NCBI GenBank assembly: GCA_025175895.1
Contig: CM046007.1
Coordinates: 25,439,913 to 25,503,912, forward strand
DNA from: Wurfbainia villosa
Taxonomy: Eukaryota > Streptophyta > Magnoliopsida > Zingiberales > Zingiberaceae
DNA: 64,000 bases
Direction: 5' to 3'
Shown: piece by piece, positions 34,134 through 44,258 of the stretch
How positions within the stretch are numbered: position 1 is the stretch's first letter
Layout of the letters: the number at the start of each line of letters is the position of its first letter
Notes under the pieces: generated by a model
What the model saw: the letters and a program-made list of their open reading frames with translations, nothing else
Told to the model about the DNA's origin: nothing
Databases searched by the model: none
Translations under genes and position numbers: made by a program

Positions 34134-34487
34134 ATCTCTAGATCCGACGGTTGGGATTAAATCCCTAGAACCGACGGTGGAGATTAAATCTCTAGATCCG
34201 ACGGTTGGGATTAAAACCCTAGAATCGACGGTGGAGATTAAATCTCTAGATCCGACGGTTGGGATTAAATCCCTAGAACTAACGGTTGAGATTAAATCTC
34301 TAGATCCGACGGTTGGGATTAAAACCCTAGAATCGACGGTTGAGATTAAATCTCTAGATCCGACGGTTGGGATTAAAACCCTAGAACCGACGGTTGAGAT
34401 TAAATCTCTAGATCCGACGGTTGAAATTAAAACCCTAGAATCGACGGTGGAGATTAAAACAAGGCCTAAACCTAACTCTATATATAT
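34134..34487 (+). promoter_or_regulatory. 27-bp array (12 units) and TATA box, LTR C 3'
   Basis: Twelve units with the same alternation as in the 5' LTR, then TATATATA at 34479-34487. It is the longest array in the window. Confidence 0.65.
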
Positions 34488-37176
34488 GGGAGAATAGGTT
34501 GGGCGACAACTAAGTGTTTTGGTGGATGATGGATGCTAAGGAGATTAGGGTTTTGCCTAGCATTGCTTGGGCGGCAAGAAACCCTAAGGAGGAAACCCTA
34601 ATTGGAATAGGGTTTGGCTGTTTTGGTTGGGCGGCCAAGGTTAGGAAAGAAGGGTGGGCGACAACTTGTGGAAGATCTCTTCTTCTTCCTTGAAGGTGGC
34701 TAGCTCCTAGATCTCTTCTCTCCACCTTGGTTGGGCGGCAAGAAAGCCTAAGGAGGAAACCCTAATTAGGGTTTGGCTCCTATGGTTGGGCGGCTAGGGT
34801 TTGCAAGAAGGTGGGCGGCATCTATAAGAGAGGAGCACTTCTTCTTCCTAGGGTGTGGCCGGCTCCTTCTTCTATTCCTTCCACCTTGGCCGGTGCCCAA
34901 CATATTCCCTTTCTCCTCTTCACTCCATCTTGGCCGGCGGCACCAAAACTAGGGTTGGTCCCTAGTTCGGTTCCTTGGTTGTTTCTATTATGTTCTCTCT
35001 ATTCTTGGGACCGGCGGCATCAATCCTTTGTGGATTGGTGGTTGGCTCAAGCAAGAAGGGAAAGAGAGTTCTTCTTTCTTTGGATTGAAGAAGATCTAGG
35101 AAGCTTCAACTTGTGGAGGATCTTCACCCACACGAAGTCTACAAGGAGGTTAGGACATACGATAGAAGATCAAGAGGTATAAAAGTTTTACAACTTTTAT
35201 TATTGTTCATTGCATGTTCTTATTGATATGCTAGCTTATGTTCTTTATGTTAGTATGTGTTGATTATACTAGTTTATATTTGTATGTATTTGTATAATCA
35301 TGGACCCCGATAAGAAACACAAAAACCGGCGATCCGTCCGTCGTCTCTTCCGTGGCTAACCGACTAGAAGAGTTGTGTTGGTTGAACAACAAGTTTGTTC
35401 AAGCGATCGCTCGAGTCGTTGGCATGACGACGAATTCGTTGTGCTTAGGAAACTCATCCCATCTGGATTAGTTTTCATTAGTGAAAATTTTAATCCGGGG
35501 ACATGGGAGCCGATTAGCCTCCGAGGAATAGCACATTGCCAACAACTAGTGCACTTTAAGTGCATTGAGCATGACCGATTTAGAGGTGATTCGATTTATT
35601 GCTGACTATATAATCGAATCGGACCTCAGATATTATATTGTACATACTCTTAATCCCGATATAATAACGGACATATATACTTAGTATTCATCTCTTTGAT
35701 TTACCAATGGGTGAGATTTATAGATTAAATAGATAGACTCGGTAAGTTGGGAGATGATATTATTTATATGGTGTGATGTTGATTATAGGAGAAAACCGTG
35801 TCCTATATATTAGGATGATGATGTCCCCTTAAGGAGCTCATATGGTTCATCATGTAAACCCTGCAGGTGGACTTGGTCCGGCATGATGAAAAGGTTGAGT
35901 GGTACAACTCATGGAGTTAGATATTGATTAATTAATGGTCAGTAAATTAATTAATCGATGGACATTTGAGATCTTAAACACGGAGAAAAAATGTACAAAT
36001 AATATATGGAGCCCATATTATCATATGGGGGTTGGTGAGGTATATCAATGATAATCCTTTAGTGGATTGGATTATCATTAATGGATCGGACTTTATGTGG
36101 GTTGATCCATGGGTGGCCAAGATCCAACTCCTCCTTATGGTCCCTAATGTAGCCTATTAATACCTCATGAAGCTTAGATCCAATGGATAGAAACACAACT
36201 CTAGATCCAATGGTAGAGATTAAATCTCTAGATCTGACGGTTGAGATTAAATCTCTAGATCCGATGGTTGAGATTAAATCCCTAGAACCAATGGAGGAGA
36301 TTAAATCATGACTTATCCCTAACTCTATAAAAGGAGGGCAAGGGGTGGGCAGCAACTCAATGAGTCCTAATTGAGATAGGATTAGGGTTTGGAGGCTTAG
36401 GGTTTTGGAGGCTTGGGCGGCACCAAGTAAGGAAGTTTTTCCCTTCTTCTTCCTCCTCCATTGGCCGACGTTCAACACCCTTTCCAGCCCTTTTCCAGCC
36501 CTTGGCCGGTGGCCAAAAGACTCACTTCTCTTCTCCTTGAGTGGTGGATACGAGACTTAGGGGTTTTCCTTGGTGTCTTGGCCGGTTTCTATCATTATCC
36601 CCTTCTCCTTGTTGGCCGGCGGCAAGGTTTCCCTTGGTTGCTTGTTGGTTGGCTATACGAAGGAGAAGAACCTTGTTTCTATTCTTCCTCTTGCTTTGGA
36701 AATGGAAGGAAGAAAGATTTTCAATCTAGGAGCTTCAACTTTTGGTAGATCGTCGCCGACACGACGTCCGAAAGGAGGAAGATCATACATTAGAAGATCG
36801 AGAGGTATATCGATTCTCTAATTTTTATATGTTACATATTTGTATTTGTTTGTCAATTATGAGCATGATATAAATCTATTTGTGGCTAAATAATACTTGG
36901 ATCCTGATCATAAATACAAAAGTCGGCGATCCGTACATCGTCTATTCCGCAGCTACTCGTAGAATAGAGGATGGTCGCTTGAACAACGAGTTTGTTCAAG
37001 TGACCTCTCTAAACGAATAGCACGACGATGACTTGGTTGTTTGTGAAATACCTTGTGTCTAGGATTATATTTTTTAATCTGGGGACATAGATCGGATCGC
37101 CATGAACAAACGATCGAGGTGATGTGGGAAGCGAAGTTTCCCCTCACAGACTCAATAAGCAAAACCCTTCATACTT

Positions 37177-37528
37177 CCCCATCGGAAGGCACATAACCCG
37201 AGATAATTGCCTTGGTACCGAGTAATGGTGAACACTTAGATACAAATATAAGTATCCTCCCCATCGGAGTCACTTCTTTTATTTGTATGGCCGAAGAGGA
37301 ACCAACTATTAATTTTATTTGACAAAAAGTTAGGTTGACAAGATAATAAAATTAATGGGTGAAACCTCCTCTTACAAATGTAGAATTCGTATACGTCCAC
37401 ACTATTATGGCATACGATATTCTCGATGTTTTGAGGTGGTGGTTGATTTTGAAATTTTATTTTTTGAGGAATCAACAAAATTTTAAAATCTAAAGTTTTG
37501 AACTATGTGATTCTTAGGTTTTTCAAAA
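37177..37528 (+). other. Leader of element A, second part
   Basis: Continues the leader interrupted by element B (CCCCATCGGAAGGCACATAACCCGAG context). It is untranslated and resembles 10840-11188 and 56630-56981. Confidence 0.75.
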
Positions 37529-38100
37529 ATGACTTTCAACACACTTGATATGATACTAAAGGAAAATAAATTTACTGTTCCCAATTATGTTGATTGGAAA
37601 AGGAATCTAGATATTGTCTTAACTGCTGAGGAGTAGAAGTATGTCCTCTTCGAAGAGTGTCCTCCTAAGCCTGCGAATGAGCTGGAAGACCTTGAAGCTG
37701 AGATCGATGGGGAAACCCAGGTCGATATCATTCTCCAGTATCTACCTAGGAGTTTTAAGCAGTTTTTCTTGAATTACAACATGAACAAGAGGTTGTATTC
37801 GTTGGAGTTGCTTCTGACAGAACTCCAGGCTGCAGAAGGGCTTGCTCAGGCTCAGACCATGGTTGCTCAAAAGGTTTCTACTTCTAAGCCGAAAGGCAAG
37901 AAGAAGAAGAAACAAGCTGTGGCATAGGTGGTGGGAGGATCTCAGGGACGAGTGAAGAAGCCGAAAGGCAAGTGCTTCACTTGCAAGCAGACTGGACATT
38001 GGAAGAAGGACTGTCCCAACCGGAATCCCGAAATTAGAACAAAGGTATATCCTTTGGTCTAGTCGTTGAAACATGTTTAGCGGTGTTATATATCGTCATC
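37529..38100 (+). pseudogene. gag: copia gag of element A (internal deletion, broken)
   Basis: ATG at 37529 begins the MTFN-type gag. An in-frame TAG occurs at about 37633 (EE-stop-KYVL). Compared with element B, about 276 bp (92 codons, B 11334-11610) of capsid core is missing in frame, joining PPKPA to NELED. Another TAG at about 37926 lies after the Lys-rich linker. The CCHC knuckle CFTCKQTGHWKKDC is intact (about 37974-38015). The deletion and the second stop are shared with region E. Confidence 0.85.
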
Positions 38101-41030
38101 TAGTGTGTAGATACGAGAGCCACTGATCTTGTCTGTAATACTTTGCAGGGCTTCCAAGAGACCAGACGACTAGCTGAGGGGGAGATTACCATTTGCTTGG
38201 GCTATGCCACGAAGGTGTCGACTATTGCAGTGGGAGATGTTTATTTATCTTTTGAGAAGAATAAAGTTTTGGTTCTTAAAAATTGTCTTTATGTACCTTT
38301 ATTTAGAAAGAATTTCATTTTGCTTTCTAAATTGTTTATGGATGGATATTCTATTTCTTTTAATGACAGAGTTGTTATAAAAAGGAATAGTGAGATTATC
38401 TGTTCTGGTGCATTGATAGAAAATTTATATACACTTGAACTAAAACCTCCCACGATGCAAATAGAAGTGAATAACTCATCTTCTAATTCTAATAAGAGAA
38501 AAGAACCTTCGAAGATGAACGAAACATATCTTTGGCATCTAAGGCTAAGTTATATTAACCTAAGCAGAATTCAAAGGTTGATAGCTGACGGACCTCTGGG
38601 TTTATTAGTGGTGAAAGATTTCTCAACCTGCGAATCTTTCTTGGAGGGTAAAATGACCAAGAGGTATTTTAAGGACAAGGGGTATAAAGCCAAAGATGTG
38701 TTGGAATTGGTTCATTCTGATTTGTGTGGTCCTATGTCTATCAAGGCAAGAGGTGGCTTTGAATATTTCATCTCTTTTATAGACAATTATTAAAGGTATG
38801 AATACATTTACTTGATGTGCCGCAAGTCTGAATGCTTTGCCAAGGTCAAAGAATTCAAGGCTGATGTGGAGAAATGTCAAGGTAAAAGTATCAAGACACT
38901 ATGATCTGATCATGGTGGTGAGTACCTCTTGGGAGAGTTTAGGAATTACTTATCAGAGACTGAGATTAAATCCCAATTGTCTGCACCTGGTACACCTCAG
39001 TAAAATGGTGTAGCAGAGCGAAGGAATAGGACTCTTATGGAGATGGTTAGATCGATGATGAGTTATTCTGAGTTGCCAGATTCGTTCTAGGGATATGCTC
39101 TAGATATGGCTGTGTAAATTATGAACTTGGTACCATCTAAATCAGTGCCTTCTACTCCCACAGAATTGTGGACTGGGCGAAAGCCTAGTCTAAGACATAT
39201 TCGGATTTGGGGGGGAGTCCAGCACATGTGTTGAAGGCAGATGCTGGTAAGTTGGAACCTCATACAGAAGTACGCATGTTCGTTGGCTATCCTAGAGGAA
39301 CGAAAGGTGGTTTGTTTTATAGTCCTAGAGATCAGAGGGTGATCGTTGGCACGAATGCCAGATTTCTAGAGGAAGACTATGTGATGAACCACAAGCCCAT
39401 GAGTAAGATTGTTCTGGAGGAATAGAAAGGGGAAGTCACTACTTCAGTACCACCGGTACAAGAGGATATACCACAAGTCACTGCACCGCATGTCAAAAAG
39501 GATACATAGGTGATACCTCGTCATAGTGGGAGGGTTGTTAGACAGCCTGATAGATTCATGTTCTTGGGAGAATCTTCTGATTTGGTCCTTGGTGAACATG
39601 AACCTGATCCCTGGACATATGATGAGGCAATCCAAGATAAAGATGCGGTATCTTGGCAAAGTGCACTGAATGCTGAGATTGAATCTATGGATTCAAATCA
39701 GGTCTGGGAGCTAGTAGAACCACCCGATGGTGTAAAAACCATTGGATGCAAGTAGATCTACAAAAGAAAGAGAGGAATAGACGGGAAGGTTGAGACCTTC
39801 TAAACGAGGCTTTTCACGAAGGGGTATACTTAGAAAAAGGGTATCAATTTTGAGGAGACCCTTACGCCGGTAGCCATGCTTAAGTCTATCTGGAATCTCT
39901 TATGCATTGCTACTCATATGGATTTTAAGGTATGGCAGATGGATGTCAAGACAACTTTCTTTAATAGAAGTCTTGAGGAAAAACATCTATATGAAGCAAC
40001 CAGAAAGATTCTTTGCAAAGGGAAAAGAGCATCTTGTATGTAAGCTTAATCAGTCCATTTATGGATTGAAGCAAGCTTCGAGGTCTTGGAACATCCGCTT
40101 TGATGAGGTAATCCAGTCTTATGGATTTATTCAAAGTCCGGATGAGTTTTGTGTATACAAGAGATGTGACGGAAATGCAGTGGTATTTCTTGTACTATAC
40201 GTAGATGACATTTTGTTAATTGGCAACAATGTCAAGGTGTTATAAGACATAAGGGTATGGTTGTCCAAATAGTTTGATATGATAGACTTGGGAGAAGTGG
40301 GACACATCCTTGGGATCGCAAGAAAAGGATGTTGTGCTTATCTCAAGCTTCATACGTAGATACCATTATGGATTGTTTTAGCATGCAAAACTCCAAGAAA
40401 GGTTTTCTACCTTTATGGCATGGTGGTGTTCCTTTATCTAAGGAGATGTGTCCTAGAACATCTAAGGAGATAGAGGAGATGAAGGCAGTTCCTTATGCTT
40501 CGGCAATAGGAAGCCTCATGTATACTCCCTGTGGGTTACACAGATTTCGACTTCAAATCAGACAGGGATAACAGTAAGTTTACCTTAGGTTTTGTGTTTA
40601 CTTTGGGAGGTGGAGCCATTGTATGGAGGAGTGTCAAGCAGAAATGCGTGGCAGACTCCACAATGGAAGTTGAGTATATGGCAGCCTCTGAGGCGACTAA
40701 AGAAGCTATGTGGCTCAGGAACTTCTTAATCGACTTGGATGTGATTCCTGGTTTGCCCAGAACTATCACAATTTATTGTGATAATAGTGGTGCAGTTGCA
40801 AACTCGAAGGAACCACGAGCCCATAAGACAAGTAAACATATAGAGCGCAAGTACCACCTGATACGAGAAATCGTAAAGGAGGTAGAAGTGTCTGTCTCCT
40901 AGATTGCATCAGAGGATGACCTGGTAGAACCTTTCACTAAGGCCCTTCAAGTGATAGCTTTTCTGATAGGCATGTGGAGGGAATGGGAATCAGATGTATG
41001 ACAGTATGAGGACAACATAGTCTTTTAGTA
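38101..41030 (+). pseudogene. pol: copia pol of element A (broken)
   Basis: The protease site reads DTRA instead of DTGA (Gly to Arg) at about 38110. A frame from 38143 to 38793 carries the integrase zinc site, damaged to LSY where relatives have LGH, with CESF for CESC. It retains HSDLCGP before a stop. A stop precedes SDHGGE, and another replaces the Gln before NGVAERR. RT keeps QMDVK and YVDD (40198-40209). A deletion of about 150 bp at about 40525 fuses the GSLMY segment to the CGLH-type junction within the RT/RNase H link. RNase H motifs (YMAASEA, YCDNSGA) continue to about 40900. The product would be inactive. Confidence 0.85.
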
Positions 41031-41042
41031 TAAATGGGAGAT
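41031..41042 (+). promoter_or_regulatory. Polypurine tract of element A
   Basis: AAATGGGAGAT directly before TGTTGCGATG. Confidence 0.75.
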
Positions 41043-41944
41043 TGTTGCGATGAATACTGAAAAGTCTATCTTTTGTATGAACATCTTTAGTTTTGAAATA
41101 AGAATCACATGATCATTATTTGCATATTTATGGTTATGCATATTGTCTGATACATTACATTGTAGATAACATGGTGTGTAGTGTCACAAAGGAGATCATG
41201 TTATCAATTCATTATAAAGTATAAGTAAAGACTCAAAACCGAGATGGTTATGGACAAACCATTGGAATGGTTGTTGTGTGATTTGGTATTGGTTTGTCTT
41301 AACCATAGAATCACACTAGTACAGTTTGTGTGTATTGAGCAGGACCGACATAGAGGTGAATCTATTTATTGCTGACTACATAATCGAATCAGACCTCAGA
41401 TATTATGTTGTACATACTCTTAATCCCGATATAATAACGGGCGCATATACTTAGTATTCATTTCTTTGATTTACCAAAGGGTGAGATTTTTAGAGTAAAT
41501 CGATAGGCTCGGTAAGTTGGGAAATGATATTATTTATATGGTGTGCCGTTGATTATATGAGGAAACTGTGTCCTATATATTAGGATGATGGTGTCCCCTT
41601 GAGGAGCTCATAAGGTTCATCATGTAAACCCTGCAGGTGGACTTGGTCCGGCATGATGATAAGGATGAGTGGTACTACTCATTGAGTTAGATGTGGATTA
41701 ATTAATTTTCAGTAAATTAATTAATCGACGGACATTCGAGATCTTAAACACGGGGAGATAAATGTACAAATAATATATGGAGCCCATATTAACTTATGGG
41801 GGTTGGTGAGGTAGATCAATTATAATTCTCTAGTGGAATGGATTTTCATTAATGGATTGGACTTTATGTGGGCTTGATCCATTGGGTGGCCAAGATCCAA
41901 CTCCTCCTCATGGTCTCTATTATAGCCTATTAAAAACTCATGGA

Positions 41945-43068
41945 GCCTATGTTGGTGCAGTAGGCACCTAAGTCGAACCTGAGTTTTGATTATAGCAAAC
42001 GATACAAAGTTAAGCTCATGTCGTTATCTCACAAGCTGAATCGAGTGTGCAGAAAATTACTATAGCTGGAGCTGAAGGCTAGCGACACCCGGAGGAAGCC
42101 GCGGTGGTTGGACGACACTCGAGTGACTTCGGAGGGAGCCGAAGGAATCAAGTGGAAGGCCGGAAGTGAAAGTTTCACAGTAAGTATCGAGGTAAGCTCG
42201 TGTGTGTGCAAGAGTAAGTGAGGTCGTATCCTCTTTACGGGGATGATCTTAAGCGTAGATCAGACCAAAGACATCCTATAGGTGGTATAGGTCAAGATCG
42301 GACGATCGGACGGTCGGAGGCCGTCAAAATAATGTTTTTGTTAAGCTAACTTTGCCTTGCAGCTAGCATCAGTCGACTGCCAGCTTGGAGGACTCGACTG
42401 TTGTCCAACAGTCGACTATTGGAGGTTAGCATTCGACTGATGCTACCATCAGTCGACTGATGATGGCCATCAGTCGACTGATGGTCAGGGATCAACCTCA
42501 AGGAGTCAAGTCTTATCACCATTTTTCAAGGAACCATGTGCCCAATTCCTATTGGTTGAAGTTCCTCTCGAAAAGGGGCTCAAAGGCTATAAAAGGAGGG
42601 CCAATCCTAGGGTTTCCTTATCAATTCTAAGCTTCCAAAAGCCTCCGCCAAGCTGCAACTTTCTGACAACGAAGTGCTTCCTCTTCGACGTCTAGGTCTT
42701 GATTACTTTCTTTTTGTAACGTCGGTTTAATCTTTTATTTCAGTTCATTACTGTAATTTCTCGGAGCTTTTATTGTAACGAGGAGAGGGGGAGTGTCCCT
42801 CTACCTCAAGCTTTGTTTTTATTTGTATCGATCAACTCCTACCTCTAACGAGCAGGAGTTCTTTAGTGTTTTTTCCCTCCGTATGTGGTCAACTTGGAGT
42901 AGTAGCCGAAGGCTACGAACCAAGTAAAAATATTTGTCTCCTTTATTTATTGCTTATCTTTCCACTGCAATTACTTATCTACTCGGGTTTTAACGAACGA
43001 ACAAAAAAGAAAAGGGTTTTATCACTATTCATCCCCCCTCTAGCGATCCGCTTCGATCCAACAACCTA
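41945..43068 (+). mobile_element. S3: SIRE-like solo LTR
   Basis: The LTR is 41950-43063, TGTTGGTGCAG to CGATCCAACA. Its flanks are GCCTA (41945-41949) and ACCTA (43064-43068), a 5-bp duplication with one change. It is an inverted relative of the T1 LTR (4007-5081): shared TTGATTATAGCAAA-type and AGCTGGAGCTGAAGGCTAG words. TATAAAAG is at 42588-42595. Confidence 0.85.
42365..42485. promoter_or_regulatory. CAGTCGACTG palindrome cluster in S3
   Basis: Perfect copies at about 42369, 42455 and 42474, plus several one- or two-mismatch copies, about 110-220 bp upstream of the TATA box. The placement is the same as in the T1 and D LTRs. Confidence 0.5.
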
Positions 43069-44071
43069 GATCCAATGATGGAAAACAAAACTCTAGATCC
43101 AACGATAGAGATTAAATCTCTAGATCCGACGGTTGAGATTAAATCTGTAGATCCGACGGTTGAGATTAAATCCCTAGAACCTACGGTGGAGATTAAAACA
43201 AGACTTAAGCCTAACTCTATAAAAGGAGGCTTAAGGTGGGCGGCAAGAATAATTAGAGGAGATTAGGGTTTTACTTCCCTTAGCTTGGGCGGCAAGAAAC
43301 CCTAGGAAGATTAGGGTTTTGGTTGGGCGGCTAGGGTTTGGGAGGTGGCTTGGGCGGCAACAATTGGAGAGCTTCTTTTCTTCTTCCTATGGTGTTGCCG
43401 GTGCCCATCTTTTTCCCCTCTACCTTGGGCGGCGCTCAACCTATTCCTCTTCTTCTCCTTGGCCGGTGGAAACAAGGGCTTGGGTTGTTACTTGGAGCTC
43501 TTGGCTGGCGCCCATTCTCCATGTTCTTCTCCTTGGCCAGCGGCAAGCACTAAGCTTGGAGCTTGGTGGTCTGTTAAAGGAAGTAGAAGAGTTTTGTTTT
43601 ATCATCTTCCTTTGTTCGAAGTGAACAAGGAAAGGAAGATTGGTGATCTAGGAGGCTTCGACTTTTGGAAGAACGTCGCCCACACGATGTCCAAAAGGAG
43701 GAAGGACATACAATAGAAGATCATGAGGTATAATGTTTGTTTATATTCTTTTATATTATGTCAATAATTGTTTTTCAATTATATGGATGTTGTATATTTT
43801 TATATGTGGCTAATTTATTTAGAGCCCGAATACAAACACAAAAACCGACGATCCGTACATCATCTATTCCGCGGCTACTCGTAGAATAGAGGTTGGTTGC
43901 TTGAACAACAAGTTTGTTCAAGTGACCACTCTAATCGAATAGCACGACGATGAAACGGTAGCTTGGGTAATCCCTCCTTGTCAAGGATAAAATTTTTTAT
44001 TCGGGGACGTAGAAGGGATCGCCATGAACAAGCGACCGAGTTGAAAGGGGAAGCAAAGTTTCCTACCTTCA

Positions 44072-44120
44072 AGTGGTATCAGAGATTCGGTTCCGCAAAA
44101 CCCTTCAAGTGGTATCAGAG
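44072..44120 (+). promoter_or_regulatory. Doubled primer-binding site at the LTR/internal border
   Basis: AGTGGTATCAGAG occurs at 44072-44084 and again at 44108-44120, each directly after CCTTCA. Comparison with LTR B shows that the true LTR end is at 44107 and that the first copy is an addition inside the LTR end. Only TGGTATCAGAG at 44110-44120 is in the normal place. Confidence 0.7.
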
Positions 44121-44258
44121 CTACGGTTTCCTATTTTGTGTGTTTAGGATTCAGTTATTTTATGTACTTATCATTTATTGTATGTGCCAGATGATAGTAG
44201 GATGTGCGTAGGCTAACTCTTTAGTTGCAGGCATAAAATCCAACTATTATGGTCATAT

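Larger units (their letters stand above)
26756..35544 (+). repeat. 3' LTR of element C, split by element D
   Basis: Parts 26756-27463 and 33911-35544 total about 2342 bp against 2268 bp for the 5' LTR. Most of the difference is two extra 27-bp units (12 against 10). The break is inside GATATCTTAAACACGGGG, with TCTTA duplicated by element D. Confidence 0.88.
19958..35549 (+). mobile_element. C: copia element, TSD ACTAG, deletion-ridden internal region
   Basis: Element proper 19963-35544. Its 5' LTR is 19963-22230, primer-binding site 22233-22245, internal region to 26755, and 3' LTR 26756-27463 plus 33911-35544 around element D. ACTAG is at 19958-19962 and 35545-35549. Both LTRs are subfamily II (GCCAACA end). 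The internal region is only about 4.5 kb, because several coding segments are missing, so this copy could move only with proteins from relatives. Confidence 0.88.
8229..37171 (+). mobile_element. B: full-length copia element, TSD TACTT, with nested insertions
   Basis: Both LTRs (8229-10136; 19685-19962 plus 35550-37171) begin TGTAGGGATGTATACTG and end CCTTCA. After removing nested DNA they are about 1908 and 1900 bp long. The 5-bp duplication TACTT flanks the whole. The internal order is primer-binding site, leader, gag, protease, integrase, reverse transcriptase, RNase H, polypurine tract, which is the Ty1/copia order. Insertions S1, S2 and element C account for the rest of its 29 kb span. 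Confidence 0.88.
19685..37171 (+). repeat. 3' LTR of element B, split by element C
   Basis: First part 19685-19962, second part 35550-37171, joined at the ACTAG site of element C. It contains a four-unit 27-bp array (about 36200-36305) and the TATA box TATAAAAG at 36326-36333, like its 5' partner. It ends AAACCCTTCA. Confidence 0.87.
7823..44107 (+). mobile_element. A: oldest copia element of the left stack, 5' LTR missing
   Basis: The parts are: leader 7823-8228, resumption after element B at 37177, gag-pol to about 41000, polypurine tract 41031-41042, and 3' LTR 41043-44107 (split by S3). Leader continuity is proven by element B's TSD: TACTT at 8224-8228 and 37172-37176, with CCCCATCGG following as in related copies. 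The leader starts abruptly at about 7823 against T1, with no LTR or primer-binding site. All coding domains are broken. It shares several specific lesions with region E downstream. Confidence 0.8.
41043..44107 (+). repeat. LTR shared by element A (3') and region E (5')
   Basis: Parts 41043-41949 and 43069-44107 total about 1946 bp around solo LTR S3. It starts TGTTGCGATG and ends AAAACCCTTCA. Upstream lies a polypurine tract (end of A), and downstream lies a primer-binding site plus leader (start of E), so one LTR serves both. The four-unit 27-bp array is at about 43092-43197 and TATAAAAG at 43218-43225. It also contains an internal AGTGGTATCAGAG word at 44072-44084. Confidence 0.82.
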
